Part shown: in pieces, positions 39,053 to 47,946 of the stretch | Numbering within the stretch: the first letter of the stretch is position 1 | Layout of the letters: the number at the start of each line of letters is the position of its first letter | Notes under the pieces: model-generated | The model's database searches: none | What the model saw: only the letters and a program-made list of their open reading frames with translations | Told to the model about the DNA's origin: nothing | Assembly: GCA_030831315.1 (NCBI GenBank) | Contig: JAURLI010000011.1 | Coordinates: 43,572 to 107,571, forward strand | From: Alphaproteobacteria bacterium | GTDB lineage: Bacteria; Pseudomonadota; Alphaproteobacteria; SMXQ01 | Reading direction: 5' to 3' | DNA: 64,000 nt | Position numbers and translations under genes: made by a program

Positions 39053-39675
39053 GATTCCTTGACGAATACGACGCCGTGATTGTTGGCGGGCATCGCGACG
39101 GTCTCGCGATGAACGAGGCCGTTCGATCTGGCCAGCGCGATGATTGCTTCGATGTCGCGGATGCCCCAGGCGGGGTCGCGGGCGCGCAGGTTCTGGTCGA
39201 AGACCGCGTTCGACGGCGCGGTGTGCATGCCTTCGACCTTGAAGGGGCCGTAGAGGAACACCGTTCCGCCCGCGGGCAGGATTCGGCCGGCACCGGCGAA
39301 CAGGCCTTCCGATGCCGCGAAGGGGGCGATGTGCAGCATGTTGATGGAAACGATCGCATCGGGGCTGAACCCGGCGGGCAACGCCCAGGGATGCCGGGTG
39401 ACGTCGAGGCACAGGGGTGCGAGCACGTTCGTCAGCCCCGAGGCTTCCCGCCATTTGGCGGCCGAGGCCACCGCCGCAGCATCGATGTCGGCGGGCAGCC
39501 AGTCGAGATGCGGCAGGGCGGCCGCGAAAAACGGCGCCTGTTCGCCGGGGCCGCAGCCGATCTCGATCACCGCGTGGGCGCCCGCCAGAAATCGTTTCAG
39601 GACGGCGAGGATCGGCTCGCGGTTGCGCAGGCTGTGCGGCGCGTGCAGGGCGCCCGCTGGGACGGCTTCGGTCAT
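39049..39675 (-). CDS. DUF938 class I SAM-dependent methyltransferase-like protein
   Basis: 208 residues. HSLRNREPILAVLKRFLAGAH leads into the SAM-binding motif VIEIGCGPGEQAPFFA, followed by DWLPADIDAAAVASA and INMLHIAPFAASEGLFAGAGRIL, the DUF938 pattern. Substrate unknown. It lies on the opposite strand between the S4 gene and fdxA, interrupting an otherwise plus-strand helicase-S4-fdxA-carD row, and its stop overlaps the S4 stop. Confidence 0.88.
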   Translation of the reverse strand: MTEAVPAGALHAPHSLRNREPILAVLKRFLAGAHAVIEIGCGPGEQAPFFAAALPHLDWLPADIDAAAVASAAKWREASGLTNVLAPLCLDVTRHPWALPAGFSPDAIVSINMLHIAPFAASEGLFAGAGRILPAGGTVFLYGPFKVEGMHTAPSNAVFDQNLRARDPAWGIRDIEAIIALARSNGLVHRETVAMPANNHGVVFVKES

Positions 39676-39828
39676 GGACCCAGCCTAGGCAGGTGCCCCT
39701 GCCGGCGCAACCTGCCATGACGGCGGCTTCGGCTTGCCGTCGCCGGGGGCCTGTGATAGGCAGACGCGCGATATCTCGGATCGAGGCGGCAGGCGCCGCT
39801 GGAAGAGCGTGAAAGGACGGTAAGGCCT

Positions 39829-40173
39829 ATGGCTTACGTGGTGACCGACCCCTGCGTGAAGTGCAAGTACATGGACTGCGTCGAAGTGTGCCCGGTGGAT
39901 TGCTTCTACGAGGGCGAAAACTTCCTCGTCATCAACCCCGACGAGTGCATCGACTGCGGCGTGTGCGAGCCCGAATGCCCGGTTGAGGCGATCAAGCCCG
40001 ATACCGAGGGCGATCTCAGCAAGTGGCTGGAAATCAACAGGAAATATGCCGACTCCTGGCCCAACATCACGCGCAAGGGCGAACCGCCCGCCGACCGCGA
40101 GGACTGGAAGGACGTCAAGGACAAGTTCGACGCCCATTTCAGCGCGAATCCGGGGAAATCCGGGGCTTCCTGA
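39829..40173 (+). CDS. fdxA: Seven-iron ferredoxin FdxA
   Basis: 114 residues. Nine cysteines in the order of Azotobacter FdI-type ferredoxins: Cys9, 17 and 50 for the [3Fe-4S] cluster, Cys21, 40, 43 and 46 for the [4Fe-4S] cluster, with Cys12 and Cys25 extra. A low-potential electron carrier in the cytosol. The tail after residue 60 ([20 protein letters not shown]) is the usual C-terminal extension. It precedes carD, as in many alphaproteobacteria. Confidence 0.95.
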   Translation: MAYVVTDPCVKCKYMDCVEVCPVDCFYEGENFLVINPDECIDCGVCEPECPVEAIKPDTEGDLSKWLEINRKYADSWPNITRKGEPPADREDWKDVKDKFDAHFSANPGKSGAS

Positions 40174-40192
40174 CCGTTCAGCCGGGTTTTTT
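40174..40192 (+). terminator. Weak terminator-like structure after fdxA
   Basis: A short hairpin around the fdxA stop (CTGA / TCAG with flanking GG / CC) is followed by six T residues (40187-40192). The stem is short, so termination may be partial. Confidence 0.35.
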
Positions 40193-40399
40193 GCTTGTAG
40201 GCCTAGGATTCACGGCAATTTTCTGTTATATTACATCATCAGCTGGCGATTTTCCCCTATTATATCAATAGGTTAGAAATTCCCAGCCTCAAAGGACGCG
40301 GGTCCGGCCATCGTTGACCCGCGCGTTTCCGACGGGGAACCAGCGACACCGAGGGGATGCTGCCCGAGAGGCGGCCCTGCGGTGTTGTGCGGCTGGTGA

Positions 40400-40429
40400 C
40401 CGGGTTTTGTAGCACCGGGTTTTGTAGCA
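40400..40429 (+). repeat. Tandem duplication of a 15-bp unit in the carD leader
   Basis: CCGGGTTTTGTAGCA occurs twice head to tail (40400-40414 and 40415-40429), ending about 45 bp before the carD start. Exact tandem copies outside coding DNA may be a recent slippage duplication or a doubled protein or RNA binding site. Confidence 0.8.
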
Positions 40430-40473
40430 GATGAGTCGTGTGGCGCGTTCTAGAGAGGATGCAAGGACAGGAC

Positions 40474-41478
40474 ATGGCAAAGAGCAGCAAGAGCACCAGG
40501 AAGTCGGTTTCAAAGGCATCGGCAGGCAAGTCGGCCGCGCGCAAGCGTTCGGTCGCGGCCAAGCGCGGGGCGCCGTCGAGCAAGAAGCTCCCGGCCAAAT
40601 CGGCCAAGTCCGCGAAGAAACCCGCCAAGGCAGCGCCGAAGAAGGCCGCGCCGGCAAAATCCAAAGCGAAGAAGCCCGCCAAGGCAGCGCCTAAAAAGGC
40701 GGTCGTCAAGGCGGCGCCCAAGAAACCCGCGCCCGCAAAGGCGTCGGCGAAAGCCCCGTCAAAAGTACAGCAGAAGGTACAGTCGCAAGTGCAGTCCAAA
40801 GCCCAGTCGAAAGTTCAGTCAAAGTCCAAGCCGGCCGCCAAGCCGGTCGCCAAGCCGGTCGCGGCTAGGCCCGTCCCCGCCAAGGCGCCCGTGAAGGCTG
40901 CCGCAAAAGCTCCCGTGAAGGTTCCCGTGAAGGCGGCGATCCCGGCAAAGCCGGCCAAACCCTCCAAGCCGTTCTCGGCGAAGAAGCTCGGCGATTTCGC
41001 CTGCGGCGATTATGTCGTCTACCCGACCCACGGCGTCGGCCTGATCGAAGCGATCGAGGAACAGGATATCGCGGGCTTCACCCTGCGCCTTTATGTCATC
41101 CGCTTCGAAAAGGAGAAGATGACCCTGCGTGTTCCGGTCAACAAGGTCGAGGAAGCGGGCCTGCGCAAGCTGTCTACGCGCAACCAGATCGACGTCGCGT
41201 TGACCACCCTGCGGGGGCGTTCGCGCGTCTCGCGCGCCATGTGGTCGCGCCGCGCCCAGGAATACGAAGCCAAGATCAATTCCGGCGATCCGGTTTCCAT
41301 TGCCGAAGTCGTGCGCGACCTGCACCGCAATGCGGGGCAGCCCGACCAGTCCTATTCGGAACGCCAGATCTACGAAGCGGCGCTCGAACGCCTCGCGCGC
41401 GAACTCGCCGCCGTCGAAAAGATCGAAACCGAAGCGGCCACCGCCAAGCTCGAGCAGGTTCTGGGCAAGGCCGCCTGA
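40474..41478 (+). CDS. carD: CarD-family transcription regulator with histone-H1-like N-terminal tail
   Basis: 334 residues. Residues 1-170 are a low-complexity Lys/Ala/Pro/Ser tail with short repeats (KPAKAAPKKA twice; VQSKAQSKVQSK) resembling histone H1 or HMG-I tails. The CarD RNA-polymerase interaction domain starts near 172 (GDFACGDYVVYPTHGVG, RLYVIRFEKEKMTLRVPV) and is followed by the helical DNA-binding part ending LEQVLGKAA. CarD stabilises open promoter complexes, often at rRNA and ribosomal genes. The start ATG at 40474 follows AGGACAGG; an upstream in-frame ATG at 40438 is less likely. A strong terminator follows. Confidence 0.93.
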   Translation: MAKSSKSTRKSVSKASAGKSAARKRSVAAKRGAPSSKKLPAKSAKSAKKPAKAAPKKAAPAKSKAKKPAKAAPKKAVVKAAPKKPAPAKASAKAPSKVQQKVQSQVQSKAQSKVQSKSKPAAKPVAKPVAARPVPAKAPVKAAAKAPVKVPVKAAIPAKPAKPSKPFSAKKLGDFACGDYVVYPTHGVGLIEAIEEQDIAGFTLRLYVIRFEKEKMTLRVPVNKVEEAGLRKLSTRNQIDVALTTLRGRSRVSRAMWSRRAQEYEAKINSGDPVSIAEVVRDLHRNAGQPDQSYSERQIYEAALERLARELAAVEKIETEAATAKLEQVLGKAA

Positions 41479-41497
41479 ACGTTCGACAGTCCAATTG

Positions 41498-41536
41498 AAA
41501 GGGCCGGTACCTGTTTGGTTCCGGCCCTTTATCTTT
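41498..41536. terminator. Bidirectional rho-independent terminator
   Basis: AAAGGGCCGG (41498-41507) pairs with CCGGCCCTTT (41521-41530), followed by ATCTTTT on the plus strand and, on the minus strand, by CAATTGG. It ends carD and probably also the convergent M48 peptidase gene, whose stop is at 41550. Confidence 0.8.
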
Positions 41537-41549
41537 TCGGTGTCGCGGT

Positions 41550-43031
41550 CTAGGTGTTTTCCAGGACCAGCTTTACGGTCTGGCCGGGCCGCACCTGCTC
41601 GCCGGCGCCCAGGCCGTTGAGGGCGCGGAAGCGCTCGACCTTCAGTTTCGCGAACGGCAGGCGGGCGGCGAGGCTTTCCACCGTGTCGCCGGGAACGACG
41701 CGGTGCAACCGGATGCGCCAGGGTTTCCACTGGGCCGCCTCGGCAGCGTTGACCATGCGGAAGGAATAGGTCGTCTCGCGCAGATCGCGCGACATTGCTG
41801 CCGTGCGCGAGGTCGGCGTCAGGATCATCATGCGCCAGATCTGCGTGTCGCTGCCAAGAATGGCGACAAGGCGCACATCCATCACGCCGTTGCTGGTGCG
41901 CGCGCGGGCAGATGCGGTCGCGGCGCGCAGCCCGTTGATGGTGATTTCTTCGCGGTCATTGAGCCGCAAGCCCTTGCCCCAGACGTTGATCAGGTAGTCG
42001 TAGATCGACCGCTGGCCCGGGCGCTTGGCGCCGTCGAATATCACCATGGCCTTGTCGGGCCCCTTGGCGATCACGCGGTTGGGCGTGTTCTGCAGTTCGA
42101 ACCCCGGCGGCACGCGGAAGCGGAAACGCAGTTCCGGATGCAGGAAGTCGCGCCCGCGCGCAAAGCCCTGGGACGGGCTGTCGCCGTAGATCAGGCCGTC
42201 GATCTTTTTCAGGTAGATGTCACGCCCGAGGATCGGGTCCTTGACCGGGATGTTGCCGGCCGCCGCCGCCGCGCGCTCGACGCGGTCCAGCGTGCGCGGA
42301 TGGGTCGCAAGCAGGTCGCGTTCGTCGATCTTGCCCGGCGCCAGTCCCTGAAGCTGCGCGTCCACCTGCGATTGCGCGCGCAGCGATGCGAGGAAGCTTG
42401 CCATTGCCTTGGCGTCGAAACCGGCGCGCTTGAGATAGCGCACCCCCAGCATGTCGGCTTCGAACTCGTGATCGCGCGAATAGCTGCGCAGGTAAAGTTC
42501 GGCCCCGGTGCCGGCCAGATTTGCAAGCTCGCGCGAGCCGGTCAGGATACCGAGCACGTTGACGCCGATGCCGGCCAGCACGCTCTGGCTGTAGCGCTGG
42601 GCCGAATGGCGGCCGGTGACATGGCCGATTTCATGGGCCAGTACGCCCGCGACCTCGGCCTCGGAATTGGCCAGCGCCAGCAGGCCGCGGCTGACGTGAA
42701 GGTAGCCGCCGGGCAGGGCGAAGGCGTTGACGATATCGGAATCAAGCACGGTGACCGTGAACTTCTGGTTCGGCATTTCCGACGTGCGCGCCAGCAACTG
42801 GCCAATCGAATCGACATAGCGCACCAACTCGCGATCGGTGACTTCGCCGCCGAAGGCCGCGACCAGCTTGGGATGCTCCTGATCACCGATGCGCTGTTCT
42901 TCCTCGGGCGACATGAAGCTCAGGATCTGGCCACCCGTCGCCGGGTTGGTGGAGCAGCCGCCGAGCATCGGCGCCATGCCCGCAAGCAGCGCCAGCGCCG
43001 GAAGAAGACCGGATTTCATCTGTGTCGTCAT
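41550..43031 (-). CDS. M48-family metalloprotease lipoprotein
   Basis: 493 residues. A lipoprotein signal with lipobox LGGC (Cys26) is followed by an M48 peptidase domain with HEIGHVTGRH (His133, Glu134, His137) and the downstream HEFEADMLG that supplies the third zinc ligand. The C-terminal region includes a LysM-like segment (HRVVPGDTVESLAARLPF). It resembles BepA-type outer-membrane quality-control peptidases extended by a second domain. The start ATG at 43031 overlaps the nuclease gene's stop as ATGA, so the two are cotranslated. Confidence 0.9.
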   Translation of the reverse strand: MTTQMKSGLLPALALLAGMAPMLGGCSTNPATGGQILSFMSPEEEQRIGDQEHPKLVAAFGGEVTDRELVRYVDSIGQLLARTSEMPNQKFTVTVLDSDIVNAFALPGGYLHVSRGLLALANSEAEVAGVLAHEIGHVTGRHSAQRYSQSVLAGIGVNVLGILTGSRELANLAGTGAELYLRSYSRDHEFEADMLGVRYLKRAGFDAKAMASFLASLRAQSQVDAQLQGLAPGKIDERDLLATHPRTLDRVERAAAAAGNIPVKDPILGRDIYLKKIDGLIYGDSPSQGFARGRDFLHPELRFRFRVPPGFELQNTPNRVIAKGPDKAMVIFDGAKRPGQRSIYDYLINVWGKGLRLNDREEITINGLRAATASARARTSNGVMDVRLVAILGSDTQIWRMMILTPTSRTAAMSRDLRETTYSFRMVNAAEAAQWKPWRIRLHRVVPGDTVESLAARLPFAKLKVERFRALNGLGAGEQVRPGQTVKLVLENT

Positions 43032-43852
43032 TTTCCCAATACCTCGATCTGTTCGGGGTGGGTGGCTTCGATCATGGGTCCGTTGAACTGCCGAAGCCAG
43101 CCGCGCACCCGTACGCGCCGGCCCTCAATGCCCTCAAGCTTGCGTCCGAAAGCCGACCGAAATGCGGCGAGGCCACGCTTGGGGATGGTAATGGTGAAGT
43201 CGTCGCGCCAGTTGCGCCCGAAGTTCAGGTAGCCCTGGCCACGCACCAGCGCAGCCTTCAGCACCCGTCCCTCCACCAGCTGGAAGGTGCCGATATGGCG
43301 ATGCGCCTCGCTGTCGGCAAGGACCCGGTAATAGGGATGGACCCAGATGCCGCGCCGGGCGGCACGGGCTTCGCGCTCGATGGCATAAAGGCTTTGGGCG
43401 ACGGCGCGGTTGTCTTCGAAGGTATAGACCCGCGCCATACCGCGGGCGAGCATCTCGCCTTGAATCCAGAGGCCATCGTCGCGCCCGAGGTGTGCCAGCA
43501 CCCGGCTATGGCGATCCTGGCGCGCGCCGCCGAACCATGGCGTCAGCATCCGGTTCAGCGCGAGTTCCGAGAGCGCCGCGGCGGATTCGGGCGCGAGCGG
43601 CCAGGTCGGAAAGTTGCGGCGCCCGAGCGGCAACTTCGGCGCCTGGATGCCGACCAGCCGCACGATGCGCCCATCGTCCAGTTCCAGCGTATCGCCGTCG
43701 GTAATGCTGACGGCCTTGCCGGGTTGCCCTTGCGCCAGACCACCGGGCAGGGCGATCCCTTCGCCGGACCGGGCGAAGGTGGCGGTCGCGGCAAGCACAA
43801 GGATCAGAAGCGCGCCCGTCAGGGCACGCAAGGGGCGCAGGGCCATTTGCAT
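43028..43852 (-). CDS. Thermonuclease-family (SNase-like) secreted protein
   Basis: 274 residues with a signal peptide ending ATFARSG. The SNase fold is visible: KAVSITDGDTLELDDGRIVRLVGIQAP, DRHSRVLAHLGRDDGLWIQGEMLARGMARVYTF and AARRGIW. The usual Arg/Glu catalytic residues are partly recognisable, so nuclease activity is plausible but not certain. The C-terminal 100 residues hold a second OB-like region. It overlaps the M48 peptidase gene. Confidence 0.85.
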   Translation of the reverse strand: MQMALRPLRALTGALLILVLAATATFARSGEGIALPGGLAQGQPGKAVSITDGDTLELDDGRIVRLVGIQAPKLPLGRRNFPTWPLAPESAAALSELALNRMLTPWFGGARQDRHSRVLAHLGRDDGLWIQGEMLARGMARVYTFEDNRAVAQSLYAIEREARAARRGIWVHPYYRVLADSEAHRHIGTFQLVEGRVLKAALVRGQGYLNFGRNWRDDFTITIPKRGLAAFRSAFGRKLEGIEGRRVRVRGWLRQFNGPMIEATHPEQIEVLGK

Positions 43853-43935
43853 GGCGACAGTCTAGCCGTCCCCGGCCGTCCCCGGAAGCGGCTGCCTTTG
43901 ACCCGGTCGCTGTCGGCTCGCTAAGATGGCCGGCC

Positions 43936-44925
43936 ATGGACCAGACATCTTCTGTGCGCCGCACGGCGCTTTATCCCGCCATCGAGCCATCCGAGACCGG
44001 CATGCTCGATCTCGACGGCCGCCATCGCATGTATTACGAGGTGACCGGCCGTGCCGACGGCGTGCCGGTGGTGTTCCTGCATGGCGGGCCCGGCGCCGGG
44101 ACCCACTCCCATCACCGCCGTTACTTCGATCCGCGCCATTACCGCATCGTGTTGTTCGACCAGCGCGGCGCCGGCCGTTCGGAACCTTTCGGGGAACTCA
44201 CCGACAACACGACGCCCGATCTTGTCGCCGACATGGAAAAGCTGCGCCGCCATCTCGGCATCGAGCGCTGGATGCTGTTCGGTGGTTCCTGGGGCTCGAC
44301 GCTGGCGCTGGCCTATGCCGAAGCCCACCCCGACCGGGTCATCGCCATGGTGCTGCGCGGGATATTTCTAGGCCGGGCCTTTGAAGTGGACTGGTTCCTC
44401 GGCGGCATGCGCGGGTTCTTCCCGGAAGCCTGGGGGCGCTTCACGGGTTTTCTGCCGCCGGGCGAGCGCGACGATGTGCTCGCTTCTTACCACCGGCGCC
44501 TCATCCACCCCGATCCGGAGGTTCACATGCCTGCCGCCCGTGTCTGGGCGGCCTATGAGGGGGCATGCTCGACGCTGCGTCACGATCCGGAAGTGGAATC
44601 GGAATTCGGTTCGCCGCGCATGGCGCTCGGCCTCGCGCGGATCGAGGCGCATTATTTCGTCAACCGCATGTTCATGAGCGAAAACCAGCTGCTCGACAAT
44701 ATCGGCATGATTTCGGGCATCCCGACGACGATCGTGCAGGGCCGCTATGACGTGGTCTGTCCGATCCGTTCCGCCGACGAACTGGTGCGCTACTGGCCGG
44801 GCGGGTCGGACATGGAACACCTCGATTACCGGATCGTCGCCGATGCCGGGCATGCGGCCTCGGAACCGGGGACGCGCGCGGCCCTCATGGCGGCCACGGA
44901 ACGCTACAAGTCGCTCAAACCCTGA
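43936..44925 (+). CDS. pip: Proline iminopeptidase
   Basis: 329 residues. An alpha/beta hydrolase that removes N-terminal proline. Oxyanion motif HGGPGAG, nucleophile elbow GGSWGS, the FDQRGAGRSEP segment and the GRYDVVCP acid-residue segment are typical, with the catalytic His in DAGHAASEPG. Cytosolic. It is divergent from the nuclease gene with about 80 bp between the starts. Confidence 0.92.
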   Translation: MDQTSSVRRTALYPAIEPSETGMLDLDGRHRMYYEVTGRADGVPVVFLHGGPGAGTHSHHRRYFDPRHYRIVLFDQRGAGRSEPFGELTDNTTPDLVADMEKLRRHLGIERWMLFGGSWGSTLALAYAEAHPDRVIAMVLRGIFLGRAFEVDWFLGGMRGFFPEAWGRFTGFLPPGERDDVLASYHRRLIHPDPEVHMPAARVWAAYEGACSTLRHDPEVESEFGSPRMALGLARIEAHYFVNRMFMSENQLLDNIGMISGIPTTIVQGRYDVVCPIRSADELVRYWPGGSDMEHLDYRIVADAGHAASEPGTRAALMAATERYKSLKP

Positions 44926-45012
44926 TCCTTCCCGGCCGCGCTTGCCCGCCTCGCGGCGGCTTTCTAGAATGGCCGCAATCGCCCGAACGGGCGGCGTAAC
45001 GGGGGAACAGGG

Positions 45013-45540
45013 TTGACCAACTGGATTGCATGGGCCGCTGGCCGCATCGGCATGGCCGTTCTGGCGGTGGTGGTTTTTCTTTCGGCGGGGGTTGCACGGG
45101 CGGACGATCCCGAATTCCTCACCTTTGGCGCGGGCGTTTTCGACATGAACGGCGATGACGGCACTGCCGGCATGGTCAGCATGGAATATGTCGATGACCG
45201 CAAGTGGATCTGGGCGCTGAAGCCGATGACCGGCTTCTTCATCAACCACCATGGCGGCGCTTACGGATATGCCGGCCTTGCGCTTGATCTCTATTTCGGG
45301 CGGCGCCTGGTGGTGACGCCGTCCTTCGCGCCGGGACTTTACTGGCAGGGCGGCAGCACCGATCTCGGCCATCCGGTGGAATTCCGCTCCTCGGTCAAGT
45401 TCGCCTACCGACTCGACGACCGCTCGCGCATCGGCCTCGACCTCAGCCATATCTCCAACGCCGGTCTCGACAAGCGCAACCCCGGGGCCAACCAGCTGAT
45501 GCTGTTCTATTCGGTTCCCTTTACGCGGGACGGCAAGTAG
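45013..45540 (+). CDS. Acyloxyacyl hydrolase / lipid A 3-O-deacylase (PagL-like)
   Basis: 175 residues with a hydrophobic signal peptide ending GVARADD. The outer-membrane beta-barrel shows alternating strands and the PagL catalytic segment LDLSHISNAGLDKRNPG with the His-Ser pair. It would remove an acyl chain from lipid A and lower its immunoreactivity or adjust membrane barrier. The start is TTG at 45013 after GGGGGAACAGG; the next in-frame ATG at 45052 would remove the positive N-terminus of the signal peptide. Confidence 0.8.
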   Translation: MTNWIAWAAGRIGMAVLAVVVFLSAGVARADDPEFLTFGAGVFDMNGDDGTAGMVSMEYVDDRKWIWALKPMTGFFINHHGGAYGYAGLALDLYFGRRLVVTPSFAPGLYWQGGSTDLGHPVEFRSSVKFAYRLDDRSRIGLDLSHISNAGLDKRNPGANQLMLFYSVPFTRDGK

Positions 45541-45564
45541 GCTGGCGCCCAATAGGTCGGCACA

Positions 45565-45595
45565 TTGCCCGCCGGCCCCGGCCCCGTGCTATAAG
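45565..45595 (+). promoter_or_regulatory. Candidate promoter of tRNA-Arg
   Basis: TTGCCC (45565-45570) and TATAAG (45590-45595), or the overlapping CTATAA, lie just upstream of the tRNA. The spacer is 18-19 bp depending on the -10 choice. Confidence 0.45.
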
Positions 45596-45603
45596 ACAGC
45601 CGG

Positions 45604-45680
45604 GCGCCCGTAGCTCAGCTGGATAGAGCACAGGATTCCTAATCCTGGGGCCGTGGGTTCGAATCCCGCCGGGCGCACCA
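45604..45680 (+). tRNA. tRNA-Arg (anticodon CCT)
   Basis: 77 nt with encoded CCA. Acceptor GCGCCCG (45604-45610) pairs with CGGGCGC (45670-45676). The anticodon arm CAGGA / TCCTG encloses TTCCTAA, giving anticodon CCT (reads AGG). The T loop is GGTTCGAATCC. Confidence 0.96.
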
Positions 45681-45711
45681 TCCGTTTTCGACTTTCCAGG
45701 GCGCAACGACC

Positions 45712-46296
45712 ATGTCCCGACTTCTTCTCTCACTGATCGCAGGTCTCATGATGACTATCGGACTCGGCAATGCCGACGCATCCGCCGCCGGCTCTGCCAA
45801 GGTGCGGCTCACCACCAACATGGGCGCGATCGTGCTCGAGCTCGACGCCGCGCGGGCGCCCAAGACGGTGGAGAACTTCCTCGCTTACGTCAAAGCGGGC
45901 CACTACAACGGCGTGATCTTCCATCGCGTGATTCGTGGCTTCATGATCCAGGGCGGCGGCTTCACCAACGACTTCCAGCAGAAGCCCACCCGCGATCCCA
46001 TCCAGAACGAGGCCGACAACGGCCTTCGCAACGAGACGGGCACCATCGCGATGGCGCGCACGTCGGATCCCCATTCGGCATCGGCCCAGTTCTTCATCAA
46101 CACCGTCGATAACGGCGCGCTCGACCACCGCAGCAAGGATGCCCGCGGCTGGGGCTATGCGGTCTTCGGCAAGGTCGCCGAAGGCATGGATGTCGTGCGC
46201 AAGATCGAGGGCGTGCAGACGTACTCCGTCGGCCCCTACAACGACGTTCCCCGCCAGGATGTCGTGATTGAGAAGGCGGAGATCGTCACCCCCTGA
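45712..46296 (+). CDS. Exported cyclophilin-type peptidyl-prolyl isomerase
   Basis: 194 residues with a signal peptide ending NADASAAG, so probably periplasmic. Cyclophilin motifs are clear: [34 protein letters not shown] and [14 protein letters not shown]. The catalytic Arg is in FHRVI. It assists proline cis-trans isomerisation during folding of exported proteins. The gene lies 31 bp after tRNA-Arg; a VOC-family gene follows by 25 bp. Confidence 0.93.
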   Translation: MSRLLLSLIAGLMMTIGLGNADASAAGSAKVRLTTNMGAIVLELDAARAPKTVENFLAYVKAGHYNGVIFHRVIRGFMIQGGGFTNDFQQKPTRDPIQNEADNGLRNETGTIAMARTSDPHSASAQFFINTVDNGALDHRSKDARGWGYAVFGKVAEGMDVVRKIEGVQTYSVGPYNDVPRQDVVIEKAEIVTP

Positions 46297-46321
46297 CGCG
46301 GGCGCCGCCGGAAAGGTTGCG

Positions 46322-46804
46322 ATGATCAAGGGACTTCATCACGCCGCCTATCGCTGCCGCGATTCGCAAGAAACGCGGGCCTTCTATGAAGGTTTCCTCG
46401 GGCTGCCGTTGGCAGGCGCGCTCGAGATCCGCGAAACCAAGACCGGGCGCGCGACCGAAACCCTTCACACCTTCTTCCAGATGGGCGACGGTTCGTTTCT
46501 GGCGTTTTTCGAATCGCCCGAGCGTCCCTTCGATTTCAAGGACCAGCACGATTTCGACCTGCATATTGCGCTCGAAGTCGATGAGGCGACGCTCATGTTC
46601 ATGTTCGAAAAGGGCAAGGCTGCGGGGGTAGAGACGCGCGGCATATCCGATCACGGCTTCATCCGCTCGATCTATTTCCGCGATCCCAACGGCTATGTGG
46701 TCGAACTGACGGCGAAGAAGCCGGGCCACGAAGATGCCATGGACCCGGCGACGAACGGCGCCGCCGCGATCGTCGCGCGCTGGACCGCGCAGAAGAAATC
46801 CTGA
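46322..46804 (+). CDS. VOC-superfamily (glyoxalase/dioxygenase-like) protein
   Basis: 160 residues. MIKGLHHAAYRCRDSQETRAFYEGFLGLPLAG opens the VOC fold and RDPNGYVVELTAKK closes it, with His and Glu at metal-binding positions. The substrate is unknown. It starts at the ATG at 46322, 25 bp after the cyclophilin stop and preceded by GGAAAGG. The convergent aldo/keto reductase ends nine bases further on. Confidence 0.88.
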   Translation: MIKGLHHAAYRCRDSQETRAFYEGFLGLPLAGALEIRETKTGRATETLHTFFQMGDGSFLAFFESPERPFDFKDQHDFDLHIALEVDEATLMFMFEKGKAAGVETRGISDHGFIRSIYFRDPNGYVVELTAKKPGHEDAMDPATNGAAAIVARWTAQKKS

Positions 46805-46813
46805 AAACCCGTT

Positions 46814-47791
<978 letters not shown>

Positions 47792-47946
47792 GGATGCCTC
47801 TCCCTGTGGCCCCCCGATGCAGTGCCGGAAGGCCTGTTTTCCCTGCATTTTCAGCGCCCCGCCGGCCGGTTTCGAAGGCTGGAAATCGGGGGTCGTTCTG
47901 TTATGTTACGGCTCAATTATACAGAAATCCTACAGGAGAGGACCAG

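Larger units (their letters stand above)
40174..40473. other. AT-rich spacer between fdxA and carD
   Basis: 300 bp without a gene. The first 100 bp are unusually AT-rich for this chromosome (TGTTATATTACATCATC, CTATTATATCAATAGG) and contain the inverted repeat CCTATT / AATAGG (40256-40261 and 40267-40272). Probable carD promoter elements lie here, but no clear -35/-10 pair can be chosen. A tandem 15-bp repeat lies near the end. No small open frame is convincing. Confidence 0.6.

Noticed and set aside
40438..40473. Upstream ATG of carD adding 12 residues
   Set aside because: The residues MWRVLERMQGQD are unlike the tail and the ribosome binding site favours the ATG at 40474.
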